Part shown: in pieces, positions 24,921-33,008 of the stretch
Position numbering within the stretch: position 1 is the stretch's first letter
Layout of the letters: every line of letters starts with the position of its first letter
DNA from: CADEFX01 sp050260355
Lineage (GTDB): Bacteria; Pseudomonadota; Alphaproteobacteria; Rhizobiales; Hyphomicrobiaceae
Assembly (NCBI GenBank): GCA_050260355.1
Contig: JBLNBZ010000137.1
Span: 4,603-68,602 of the forward strand
DNA length: 64,000 nt
Direction: 5' to 3'
Notes under the pieces: generated by a model
The model's input: only the letters and a program-made list of their open reading frames with translations
What the model was told of the DNA's origin: nothing
Databases searched by the model: none
Program-made: the position numbers and the translations under genes

Positions 24921-25888
24921 GGCCTGACGGTCTCGCGCTCGACCAGCTCCTTGTAGAGGGTCTGAAGCCGCCGCGTCATCGGTCCTGCTGCGCCGCCGTC
25001 CGCCGCCGCTGCAGCGGGCCGCGTCGGGTGCCCGATCGGGCGCCCGTCGACCTCCACGACCGGCGTCAGGCCGGCAAACGTGCCTGTTACGAACGCCTCG
25101 TCCGCGCCGTACACATCGACCAGCGAGAAGTCCTTCTCGAACGCCGGGATGCAGGCCTCGCGCGCCACGCGCAGAACGTTGCCGCGCGTAATCCCGCCGA
25201 GACAGTACATCCCGCCCGAGGTCCACAGCTCCCCGCGCCGCACGATGAAGAAATGCGTCGAATTGCAGGTCGCCACGTGCCCCCGCGGGTCCAGCATCAG
25301 CGCCTCGTCGGCGCCGGCCCGCGCCGCCTGGATACAGGCCAGGATGCAGTTGAGTTTGGAGTGCGAGTTGAGCTTCTGGTCCTGCTGGTCGGGCCCCGTG
25401 CGCCGCACGTGCACTGTGAAGAGCCGCAGGCCCTTGTGCTGGATCTCGGGCTTGGGGTTCTTGTACTCGGGGATGATGACGACCGTGGCCGGCCCGATCG
25501 TCACCCGCGGGTCCTGGTACGGCGTCTTCTTGACGCCGCGCGTCACCATCAGGCGGATGTGCACACCGTCCTGCATATTGTTGGCGGCGAGGCAGTCGAA
25601 CAGCCGCTTCGTCATCTCCGCCGGTGTCAGGCCGATGTCCATGTAGATGGCCCGGGCGCCCTCGTAGAGTCGCTCGAGGTGGCGGTCGAGAAAAGCGATG
25701 CCGCCCTTGTGCATCCTCAGGCCCTCCCAGACCCCGTCACCGAGGATGAAGCCAGAATCGAACACCGATACCGTTGCCTCGGCACGCGGGACCAGCCGGC
25801 CGTTGATGGAGATCAGGATCGTGGCGTTGCGGGGATCATCGACGAACTCATGCGTCGATGCTCCGGTCGAGCTCGATTGCGCGGTCAT
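24917..25888 (-). CDS. Class IV PLP aminotransferase (D-amino acid/branched-chain type)
   Basis: 323 residues from ATG 25888. The PLP fold type IV is clear: VSVFDSGFILGDGVWEGLR near residue 41, LDRHLERLYEGAR at ~67, IRLMVTRG, a lysine-bearing segment LNSHSKLN at 172-180, ALMLDPRGHVATCNSTHFF and LGGITRGNVL. The last two are the glycine/Thr phosphate-binding loops. Members transaminate branched-chain or D-amino acids, and the sequence does not settle which. Its coupled partner is a sulfotransferase-family gene. The frame continues 11 residues upstream of the chosen start; a purine-rich GAAAGG precedes the ATG. Confidence 0.85.
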   Translation of the reverse strand: MTAQSSSTGASTHEFVDDPRNATILISINGRLVPRAEATVSVFDSGFILGDGVWEGLRMHKGGIAFLDRHLERLYEGARAIYMDIGLTPAEMTKRLFDCLAANNMQDGVHIRLMVTRGVKKTPYQDPRVTIGPATVVIIPEYKNPKPEIQHKGLRLFTVHVRRTGPDQQDQKLNSHSKLNCILACIQAARAGADEALMLDPRGHVATCNSTHFFIVRRGELWTSGGMYCLGGITRGNVLRVAREACIPAFEKDFSLVDVYGADEAFVTGTFAGLTPVVEVDGRPIGHPTRPAAAAADGGAAGPMTRRLQTLYKELVERETVRP

Positions 25889-26062
25889 GGGGGCCTTTCG
25901 GGTGCCGCAGTCGGTGCGCATTGTTCAAACGGATCGACCGAAGGTCAATGGCCGCCACGCGGGGCGCACCAGCCATTCAACCTCACGGTGAATTGCTCCG
26001 CGCGCCGTCGGCCTTCGGTTAGACTTTGCGCCGGAGCGAAACCAACAGGGAGGAAGACCGTC

Positions 26063-27043
26063 ATGTCAAAAGCCAGCCTGCTCAGCCGTCGCGCGCTGCT
26101 CGCCGCCGCTGCGTCCGGGGCGGCATGCGGTGCGATGGGCCTCCGGTCATCGGTGACGCACGCTGCAGCGCCGATGCTCGGCGCGTCGCGCCCGTCCGTC
26201 TACCGCTTCAAGCTCGGCGACTTCGAGATCGCTCAAATTCTGGACGGCTTCGTGCAGGGCAACGGCCCGCACCCGATCTTCGGCAACAATCAGCCGGCCG
26301 AGGTGGTGCAGGCCTATGCCGCGGCCAACCGCCTCCCGCCGACTCGCTGGGAGAACTCCTTCACCAACACGGTCGTCAACACGGGCAAGGAGCTCGTGCT
26401 GTTCGACACCGGCAACGGCGCCGGGCGGGCGCCCACCACTGGCAAGCTCGTTGGTTTGCTTGACAGCGCCGGCATCAAGCCCGAGCAGATCGATGTCGTC
26501 GTCATCACCCACGGTCATCCCGATCACATCGGCGGCCTCATGTCCGCGGAGAAGCCGACGTTCCCGAACGCGCGCTACGTATTCGGCGAGGTCGAGTTCG
26601 ACTTCTGGCGCAAGGGCGAGGGTTTGCCGGAGGCGCGCAAGGCGAACCGCGAGATGTTCATGAAGGTGGCGGCGCCGTTCGGCGAGAAAGCCCGCTTTCT
26701 CAAATCCGAGGGCGAGGTCGTGTCTGGCATCCGCGCCATCGAGGCGTTCGGCCATTCGCCGGGCCACATGGCCTATCACATCGAAAGCCAGGGGCGCCGC
26801 CTGCTGCTGTGGGTTGACGTCACAAATCATTACGTCATGTCGCTGCAGCAGCCCGAGTGGCACGTCAGCTTCGACCATGACAAGGATATGGGCGTGGCCA
26901 CGCGCAAGCGCATCCTCGACATGGTGGCGACAGACCAGATTCCGGCCATCGGCTACCACATGCCGTTCCCTGCCGTCGGCTATGTCGAGAAGACGGGCGC
27001 GTCCTTCCGCTGGGTCCCGGTCAGCTACCAGCTCAATCTGTAG
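26063..27043 (+). CDS. Tat-exported MBL-fold metallo-hydrolase
   Basis: 326 residues. SRRALLAAAASG near residues 8-19 followed by an Ala/Gly core is a Tat-type signal peptide (S-R-R-x-L-L). The metal site THGHPDHIGG (His150, His152, Asp154, His155) is the HxHxDH motif, with a later His in GHSPGHMAYH. Proteins of this kind include quorum-quenching lactonases, sulfatases and other hydrolases; an N-terminal Tat leader is common for the soil type. Cofactor loading before export would explain Tat use. Stands alone; the stop is 7 bp from the convergent dehydrogenase gene. Substrate unknown. Confidence 0.85.
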   Translation: MSKASLLSRRALLAAAASGAACGAMGLRSSVTHAAAPMLGASRPSVYRFKLGDFEIAQILDGFVQGNGPHPIFGNNQPAEVVQAYAAANRLPPTRWENSFTNTVVNTGKELVLFDTGNGAGRAPTTGKLVGLLDSAGIKPEQIDVVVITHGHPDHIGGLMSAEKPTFPNARYVFGEVEFDFWRKGEGLPEARKANREMFMKVAAPFGEKARFLKSEGEVVSGIRAIEAFGHSPGHMAYHIESQGRRLLLWVDVTNHYVMSLQQPEWHVSFDHDKDMGVATRKRILDMVATDQIPAIGYHMPFPAVGYVEKTGASFRWVPVSYQLNL

Positions 27044-27050
27044 CGCGCGC

Positions 27051-27929
27051 TCAGTCGTTGGCCTGCCGCTCGACCTCCGGATCGAGCATCTCGCTGACGA
27101 AGCGATCGCCCAGCCCCGCATCGACTGGCCGCCGCAAGGCGGCCAGGATGGCGGCATGGATGCGTGCGCCGTCCGGATCCGACCCGATCAGCGCGCCGGC
27201 ATAGTCGACGTCCTTGGAGGCGTTGGCGATCGCAAACTGCTGCCCGCGGTAGTTGCCCTGCAACGCATTGCCAATGATGCGCTCGAGCGAGCCCGAGCGG
27301 GCGGCTCCCTGCAGCATGATGCCGTACAGCTTCTCCCAGTCCACGTTGTGGCGGCGAGCGGCGCGAAAGGCCTGCGTAATGAGCTGGCAGGTGCCTTGCG
27401 TCACGAAGTTGTTGAGCAGCTTCGCGGTGATGCCGGCTCCCGTGGGCCCGAACAACGTCACCTTCGCACTGTAGGCCTCGAGGATTGGCTTCACCGTCTC
27501 GTAGACCGCCAGGTCGGCACCGACCAGCGTGCCGAGCTTGCCGTCCGCGGCCTGCGCTGGTCCGCCGACGACCGGCGCGTCGACGTAGGTGACGCCGATC
27601 TTCGCAAGATCCGCCGCCAGCCGCTGCGATGTCTCCGGCTTGCCGGTTGTGACGTCGACGAGGAGCTGGCCCTTGCGCATGGCCGGCCTGAGGTCGGCGG
27701 CGATCGTCTCCACCGTCTCGGCCCGGTCGACGCACAGCATGATCACGTCTGCGCCGGCCACCAGATCCCGCAGGCTGGCTGCCTCCTTGGCGCCGGCCTT
27801 GACCAGCGCCTCAATCGGAGCGCGGTTGCGGTGCACAATAACGGTGAGAGGGTGGCCGGCCTTGAGCAGGTTCCTGCAAATGCCGCTGCCCATCATTCCG
27901 GCGCCAACGAACCCGATGCTCTGCTTCAT
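27051..27929 (-). CDS. NAD(P)-dependent beta-hydroxyacid dehydrogenase (HIBADH family)
   Basis: 292 residues. The N-terminal Rossmann motif GFVGAGMMGSGICRNLLKAG starts at residue 6, followed by the substrate motif DAPVVGGPAQAADGKLGTLVG (written here in part) and the catalytic lysine in AGITAKLLNNF. The domain order is that of 3-hydroxyisobutyrate dehydrogenase, tartronate semialdehyde reductase and related enzymes. Several close enzymes sit in the erythronate-like cluster that starts 100 bp away on the other strand, so a role in hydroxyacid metabolism fits. The cofactor preference cannot be read with certainty. Confidence 0.87.
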   Translation of the reverse strand: MKQSIGFVGAGMMGSGICRNLLKAGHPLTVIVHRNRAPIEALVKAGAKEAASLRDLVAGADVIMLCVDRAETVETIAADLRPAMRKGQLLVDVTTGKPETSQRLAADLAKIGVTYVDAPVVGGPAQAADGKLGTLVGADLAVYETVKPILEAYSAKVTLFGPTGAGITAKLLNNFVTQGTCQLITQAFRAARRHNVDWEKLYGIMLQGAARSGSLERIIGNALQGNYRGQQFAIANASKDVDYAGALIGSDPDGARIHAAILAALRRPVDAGLGDRFVSEMLDPEVERQAND

Positions 27930-28029
27930 GCGACTTTCGTTCCTCGGTTGTTCAGCGACTGGTGTCTCCGGCCACGGCAGGAGTGCTATAGGTTAGGCCG
28001 ACATCATCCCATTGCGGAGAGGCTGCGTC

Positions 28030-28857
28030 ATGCCCATGCAGACCGAGAAGGGCAAGCTGTTTCGATCACTCCACCAGCGCCCCGGTGCCTTCGTCATTCC
28101 CAATCCCTGGGATGCGGGGTCGGCGCGCTTGCTCGCGCATGTTGGGTTCGAGGCCCTCGCCACGACCAGCGCCGGCTTTGCCTTCAGCCTGGGATTGCCG
28201 GACGGCAACGTAACGCGTGACTGGAAGCTCGCGCACTGCCGCGAGATCGTCAACGCTACGCCGCTTCCGGTCAGCGCCGACCTCGAGAAATGCTTTGCCG
28301 ACGACCCGGCTGGTGTGGCCGAGACGATCAAGCTTGCCGCCGCAACGGGGCTTGTCGGCTGTTCCGTGGAGGATGCAACCGGCGACCCGGACAACCCCAT
28401 CTTCGAGTTCGATCACGCGGTGGCGCGCGTGCGCGGCGCAGTCGAGGCGGCGCGCTCGCTGTCGTTCCCCTTCACGCTCACCGCGCGCGCGGAGAACCTG
28501 CTGCACGGCCGCAAGGACATGGCCGACACCATCAGGCGGCTGCAGGCGTTCGAGGAGGCAGGCGCCGACGTGCTCTACGCGCCGGGTCTTTCCACCATCG
28601 ACGAGGTGCGCGCCGTGGTTTCTGCGGTCAGCAAGCCGGTGAATGTGCTCGTGGTGGCGAGCGCCAAGGACTTCACCGTCAACACGCTCTCCGCTGCGGG
28701 TGTCAAGCGCATCAGCGTGGGCGGTACGCTGGCGCGTGTCGCCTACGGAGCGGTGCTGGGCTCCGCGCAGGAAATGAAGAGCCAGGGAACGTTCGGCTTC
28801 ACGTTCGGGGGTGTCTCGAACAGGGAGCTCAATGCCATCTTCCAGACATGGGTGTGA
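28030..28857 (+). CDS. Isocitrate lyase/PEP mutase-superfamily C-C lyase
   Basis: 275 residues from ATG 28030, with GGAGAG ~10 bases upstream. Features of the superfamily: NPWDAGSARLL near residue 26, SADLEKCFADD with a metal-binding Asp, VGCSVEDATG, and LTARAENLLHGRKD. The classic KKCGH motif of isocitrate lyases is absent, which favours a 2-methylisocitrate lyase-like, oxaloacetate hydrolase-like or PEP mutase-like activity. It heads a five-gene run (28030-30885) with gaps of 0-15 bp. The substrate is a 2-oxo or 2-hydroxy diacid by family; not resolved further. Confidence 0.82.
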   Translation: MPMQTEKGKLFRSLHQRPGAFVIPNPWDAGSARLLAHVGFEALATTSAGFAFSLGLPDGNVTRDWKLAHCREIVNATPLPVSADLEKCFADDPAGVAETIKLAAATGLVGCSVEDATGDPDNPIFEFDHAVARVRGAVEAARSLSFPFTLTARAENLLHGRKDMADTIRRLQAFEEAGADVLYAPGLSTIDEVRAVVSAVSKPVNVLVVASAKDFTVNTLSAAGVKRISVGGTLARVAYGAVLGSAQEMKSQGTFGFTFGGVSNRELNAIFQTWV

Positions 28858-28858
28858 A

Positions 28859-29614
28859 ATGACGGGACGGCTGCAAGGCAAGACGGCTTTCTGCACGGCA
28901 TCGGCGGCGGGTATCGGCAGGGCATGCGCGATCGCCTTCGCGCGCGAGGGAGCAAGGGTCATCGCCAGCGATATCGACGAGGCTGGCCTTGCCGTCTTGA
29001 AGAAGGAGGGCGTCGCCGAGGTGCACCGCCTTGATGTCCTGGATACTGCGGCCGTCGATGCCCTGGCCAAGCGCGTCGGCGCGGTCGATATCCTGTTCAA
29101 TGCGGCGGGCTTCGTGGCGCACGGCACCGTGCTCGAGTGCTCGGAGAAGGAGTGGGACTTCTCGTTCGACCTCAACGTCAAGTCGATGCATCGCACGATC
29201 AAGGCGTTCCTGCCGGCAATGCTGGCCAAGGGCGGCGGCTCGATCATCAACATCGCCTCGGGGGCGAGCTCGGTGCGCGGCATACCCAACCGCTATGTCT
29301 ACGGCGCCACCAAGGCCGCCGTCGTCGGCCTTTCCAAGGCCGTCGCTGCCGACTTCATCCGCAAGGGCGTGCGCTGCAACGCCATCTGCCCCGGCACGGT
29401 CGAGTCGCCCTCGCTCGACGGCCGCATCGCCGCGCAAGCCAAGGCGCTCGGCAAGTCCGAGAAGGACGTGCGCCAGATGTTCATCGACCGCCAGCCCATG
29501 GGCCGGCTCGGCACGGCCGAGGAGATCGCCGCCATCGCCGTCTATCTCGCCGGCGACGAGAGCGCCTTCGCGACCGGGCAGATCTTCGTCATCGACGGCG
29601 GGTTCGCGCTTTGA
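28859..29614 (+). CDS. Short-chain dehydrogenase/reductase
   Basis: 251 residues, 1 bp after the lyase stop. Classical SDR: TASAAGIGRACAIAFA is the nucleotide-binding loop (GxxxGxG), LFNAAGF is the NAG motif, and the catalytic Ser/Tyr/Lys are seen in NIASGASSVRG and YVYGATKAA. SDIDEAGL after strand 2, with an acidic residue, indicates NAD preference. Position in a sugar-acid cluster suggests oxidation of a polyol or sugar acid. The last base of its stop overlaps the next gene's ATG. Confidence 0.88.
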   Translation: MTGRLQGKTAFCTASAAGIGRACAIAFAREGARVIASDIDEAGLAVLKKEGVAEVHRLDVLDTAAVDALAKRVGAVDILFNAAGFVAHGTVLECSEKEWDFSFDLNVKSMHRTIKAFLPAMLAKGGGSIINIASGASSVRGIPNRYVYGATKAAVVGLSKAVAADFIRKGVRCNAICPGTVESPSLDGRIAAQAKALGKSEKDVRQMFIDRQPMGRLGTAEEIAAIAVYLAGDESAFATGQIFVIDGGFAL

Positions 29615-30093
29615 TGCAGAACGTCGCGCTCCATTCGGGCGGCCTGTCGCTGCGGCGTGCGAGGGACACTGATCGAGCAGCGGTGCTCACCCTCCAGCGG
29701 GCCGCCTACGCGCGCAACCGCGAGCTGCTCGGCTGCGAGCCACTGCCGCTGCTCGCCGACTACGCGCAGATCTTTACAGACTATGAAGTCTGGGTCGCGG
29801 AGCAGGATGGCATCGCCGGAGCGCTGATCTTGGAACCTCGTTCCGGCGACCTGTTGATCTGGAGCATAGCGACGGACCCCGCCCGGCAGCGGGCAGGGCT
29901 CGGCAAGACCATGCTGGCCGCAGCCGAGACGCGTGCGCGTCGGCTCGGGCTGTCCGTCATGCGGCTCTACACGGGTGCAACCCTGCAGCATCTGATCGAC
30001 TGGTATGGCCGTCACGGGTATACGGTCGAGCGCATCGAGCAGTTGAGCGACCGCGCCATAACGCACATGATGAAGCGGATCGCCACGAACTGA
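29614..30093 (+). CDS. GNAT-family N-acetyltransferase
   Basis: 159 residues; its ATG shares a base with the SDR stop (TGATG). The acetyl-CoA-binding motif A is readable as IWSIATDPARQRAGLGKTML (about 83-102), where RQRAGLG is the Q/RxxGxG/A loop, followed by LRLYTGATLQHLIDWYGRHGY, the typical family ending (written in parts). The acceptor is unknown. GNAT genes are often carried along in metabolic operons, and nothing ties it to sugar acids except its tight spacing. Confidence 0.85.
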   Translation: MQNVALHSGGLSLRRARDTDRAAVLTLQRAAYARNRELLGCEPLPLLADYAQIFTDYEVWVAEQDGIAGALILEPRSGDLLIWSIATDPARQRAGLGKTMLAAAETRARRLGLSVMRLYTGATLQHLIDWYGRHGYTVERIEQLSDRAITHMMKRIATN

Positions 30094-30108
30094 CACCGGG
30101 GAATGCCC

Positions 30109-30885
30109 ATGCCGCGCTTTGCCGCCAACCTCTCCTTCATGTTCAACGAGGTGCCGTTTCTCGATCGCTTCGAGGCTGCCGCCAAGGCCGGCTTCAAGGC
30201 GGTGGAGTTCCTGTTCCCCTACGAGCATCCCGCCAAGGAGATCGCCGCGCGCCTCAAGGGTAACGGGCTGACGCAGGCGCTGTTCAACGTGCCGCCGGGC
30301 GACTGGACCAAGGGCGAGCGCGGGCTTGCGGCGCTGCCGGGCCGCGAGGTTGAGTTTGCGGCAGCCGTCAAGACGGCGCTGGACTACGCCACCGCGCTCA
30401 GCTGTCAGCGCATCCACGCCATGCCAGGCCTTCGCCATCACGGCGCCGACCGCAAGACCTACGTCGCCAACCTGAAGAAGGCGGCCAAGATGGCTGCGGG
30501 CTCGGGCGTCGACGTGATCATCGAGCCCATCAACACGCGGGACATTCCGGGCTTCTTCCTCAACACCACGGCCGAAGCGCGCGCCGTGATCTACGAGGTC
30601 GGCGAGCCCAATCTGGGGCTGCAGTTCGACCTCTACCACCGGCAGATTCAGGAAGGCGACACAGCCATGGCCATCCGTGAGTTTGGCCATCTCGCGCGCC
30701 ACTACCAGATAGCCAACCCGCCCGACCGCGGCGAGCCCGACGACGGCGAGATGAATTACCGCTACCTATTCAAGGCTATCGACGAGAGCGGCTTCAAAGG
30801 CTACGTCGGCTGCGAATACAAGCCGCGAGCGGGCACTGTCGAAGGCCTCAAATGGGTGCAGGCTTGTGGCGTGACGCTCGGGTGA
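30109..30885 (+). CDS. Hydroxypyruvate isomerase-like sugar-acid isomerase (OtnI/Hyi)
   Basis: 258 residues from ATG 30109; the ATG two codons upstream is too close to the GGGG ribosome-binding run. The AP endonuclease family 2 TIM barrel opens with PRFAANLSFMFNEVPFLDRF as in Hyi/OtnI proteins, and EPINTRDIPGFFL, QFDLYHRQI and GCEYKPRAGT supply Glu/Asp/His metal ligands. Family members interconvert hydroxypyruvate and tartronate semialdehyde or isomerise 2-oxo-tetronates in erythronate use. The DenD-like gene 108 bp downstream favours the tetronate role. Confidence 0.85.
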   Translation: MPRFAANLSFMFNEVPFLDRFEAAAKAGFKAVEFLFPYEHPAKEIAARLKGNGLTQALFNVPPGDWTKGERGLAALPGREVEFAAAVKTALDYATALSCQRIHAMPGLRHHGADRKTYVANLKKAAKMAAGSGVDVIIEPINTRDIPGFFLNTTAEARAVIYEVGEPNLGLQFDLYHRQIQEGDTAMAIREFGHLARHYQIANPPDRGEPDDGEMNYRYLFKAIDESGFKGYVGCEYKPRAGTVEGLKWVQACGVTLG

Positions 30886-30993
30886 ATTGAGACTTCTAGG
30901 TGAGGGCAGGCGCTTGCGCTCAGCGCGATCGCCGCCCTTCACACCGACCTTTCTCCACGGGCGGGGCGAGGGAAGCAAAAATCGGAGAGACGC

Positions 30994-31968
30994 ATGAAAA
31001 TTCTGATCCTGGGTGGCGCCGGCATGATCGGCCGCAAGCTTGCCGAGCGCCTTGCCAAGGATGGCAGGCTCGGAGCCAAGGAGATTTCCGAGCTGACGCT
31101 CTATGATGTGGTGGCCGCGGAGAAGCCAGCCGGCACAAAATTTCCGGTCAGGATCGAGGTCGGCGATCTGCCTGCGGATGGCGAGACCGACAGGCTTGTT
31201 GCCGGCAAGCCCGACGTCATCTTTCATCTCGCCGCCATCGTCTCGGGCGAGGCGGAGCAGGATTTCGACAAGGGTTACCGCATCAATCTGAAAGGCACGA
31301 TGAACCTGCTCGAGTCGGTGCGCAAGGCGGGCCACAAGCCGCGCGTCGTGTTCACCAGCTCCATCGCCGTGTTCGGCGCGCCGTTTCCCGACAAGATCCC
31401 GGACGACTTCTTCACGACGCCGCTCACGTCCTACGGGACGCAGAAGGCCATCGGCGAGCTGCTGCTGGCGGACTATACGCGCAAGGGCTTTCTCGACGGC
31501 ATCGGCATCCGGCTTCCCACCATTTGCGTGCGGCCCGGCAAGCCGAACAAGGCTGCATCGGGATTCTTCTCCAACATCATCCGCGAGCCGTTGGCGGGGC
31601 ACGAAGCCGTGCTGCCGGTCTCCGAGGACGTCATGCACTGGCACGCTTCGCCGCGCGCGGCCGTCGGCTTCCTGCTGCATGCGGCAACGATCGACGGCGA
31701 GAAGGTCGGCGCTCGGCGCAACCTCGCCATGCCGGGTCTGGCCGTCACGGTCGGCGGGCAGATCGAGGCGTTGCGCAAGATTGCCGGCGAGAAGGTGGTC
31801 AAGCGCATCCGGCGCGAGCCCGATCCCTTCATCGAGAAGATCGTTGCCGGCTGGCCGCGCAATTTCGATACCAGGCGCGCGCTCGCGCTGGGCTTCAAGG
31901 CTGAATCGAGCTTCGAGGAGATCATCCGTGTCCACCTCGAGGACGAACTCGGCGGCAAGATCGCATAA
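30994..31968 (+). CDS. denD: D-erythronate dehydrogenase-like extended SDR (DenD)
   Basis: 324 residues with GGAGAG upstream of the ATG. It starts with ILILGGAGMIGRKLAERL, an extended SDR nucleotide loop (GxxGxxG), has an acidic residue after strand 2, then FHLAAIVSGEAEQDF, SSIAVFG, and the catalytic YGTQKAIGE. The motif set VRPGKPNKAASGFFSNIIREPL closely fits DenD/NAD-dependent epimerase-like proteins that oxidise D-erythronate at C2. The isomerase partner of that pathway is just upstream. OtnK kinase and OtnC decarboxylase, needed to finish the route, are absent here. Confidence 0.85.
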   Translation: MKILILGGAGMIGRKLAERLAKDGRLGAKEISELTLYDVVAAEKPAGTKFPVRIEVGDLPADGETDRLVAGKPDVIFHLAAIVSGEAEQDFDKGYRINLKGTMNLLESVRKAGHKPRVVFTSSIAVFGAPFPDKIPDDFFTTPLTSYGTQKAIGELLLADYTRKGFLDGIGIRLPTICVRPGKPNKAASGFFSNIIREPLAGHEAVLPVSEDVMHWHASPRAAVGFLLHAATIDGEKVGARRNLAMPGLAVTVGGQIEALRKIAGEKVVKRIRREPDPFIEKIVAGWPRNFDTRRALALGFKAESSFEEIIRVHLEDELGGKIA

Positions 31969-31976
31969 GGGACGAG

Positions 31977-32939
31977 ATGGTGCAGAAGAAGCCTCTGATG
32001 CTGCTGATGATCGGCAACGCCAAAGCCTACACGGATGCGCTGGAGCGCGCGGGCATTGCCGACAAGTTCGAGATCGCGGTCGTGCCCGGCGACAAGAAGC
32101 CTGATGCGCGCCAACTGGCCGAGGGCGAGATTATTCTGAGTTTCGGCGCGCCGCCTGGCACGCTCGGCCAGATGCCGAAGCTCAAGTGGATCCAGTCGAT
32201 GAGCGTCGGCGTCGATCAGTGGATGGAGCGCGACGACCTGAAGCCGTCGCACATGGTGACCGCCGCCCGCGGCACCCATCGCGTGCAGATGCCCGAGAAC
32301 ATTCTCGGCGCCATCTTCCATATCACCAAGCCCTACATGCAGGCGGCGCTCGAGCAGCAGCACTCGCGCTGGACCCGTCGCATGTCGGTGCCAATTGCCG
32401 GCAAGACGCTCGGCATTCTCGGCCTCGGCGCCGTCGGCCAGGAGCTGGCGCGCAAGGCCGCAGCACTCGAGATGAGGGTGATCGGCACCAAGCGCACGGT
32501 CGAGCCGGTGGCTCACGTCGACAAGGTTTATCAACCCGGGCAGGTCGACGAGGTATTGGGGCAGAGCGACTTCGTCGTGCTTCTGCTTCCGGTCACCGAT
32601 GCGACGCGCAATATGATCAACAAGGAGCGGCTCGCCCGCATGCGCCCCAGCGCGTGGCTGCTCAATTTCGCGCGCGGCGCACTGATCGTGGACGAGGACC
32701 TGATCGCGGCTGTCAAGGCCAAGACGATCGCCGGCGCCATCCTCGACGTGTTCCGCACCGAGCCGCTGCCGTCCGACCATCCGTTCTGGAAGGCGGAGGG
32801 CATCAGCGTTCTGCCCCACATTGGCGGCGGACACCCCACGCGCGACCAGATGGTGGCGGAGCTCTTCGCGGAGAATGCGCGGCGCTACCTCGCCGGGGAG
32901 CCGCTCAAGGAGATCGTCGACCGCGCGCGCGGCTACTGA
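31977..32939 (+). CDS. D-2-hydroxyacid dehydrogenase
   Basis: 320 residues, 8 bp after denD. The Rossmann loop LGILGLGAVGQELARKA, the Arg in FARGALIVDE, the Glu in FRTEPLPSDHP and the His in VLPHIGG form the standard catalytic set of this family. The N-terminal region with SFGAPPGTLGQMPKLKWIQS binds the 2-oxo acid. Members reduce glyoxylate, hydroxypyruvate and similar 2-oxo acids. Its place behind isomerase and DenD genes suggests recycling of a C2-C4 oxo-acid. NADPH preference is possible since a Lys-Arg pair follows strand 2 (GTKRTVEP). Confidence 0.87.
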   Translation: MVQKKPLMLLMIGNAKAYTDALERAGIADKFEIAVVPGDKKPDARQLAEGEIILSFGAPPGTLGQMPKLKWIQSMSVGVDQWMERDDLKPSHMVTAARGTHRVQMPENILGAIFHITKPYMQAALEQQHSRWTRRMSVPIAGKTLGILGLGAVGQELARKAAALEMRVIGTKRTVEPVAHVDKVYQPGQVDEVLGQSDFVVLLLPVTDATRNMINKERLARMRPSAWLLNFARGALIVDEDLIAAVKAKTIAGAILDVFRTEPLPSDHPFWKAEGISVLPHIGGGHPTRDQMVAELFAENARRYLAGEPLKEIVDRARGY

Positions 32940-33008
32940 TCGCAGGTGAGGGCGAGTTGCCCACCGCCGCCATCGGCAACGTCAACTATCATGTGAAAAG
33001 AGCTCTGC

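Noticed and set aside
32940..33008. SAM-II-type riboswitch upstream of metY
   Set aside because: Only 69 bp are available and none of the conserved SAM-II pseudoknot segments could be read.
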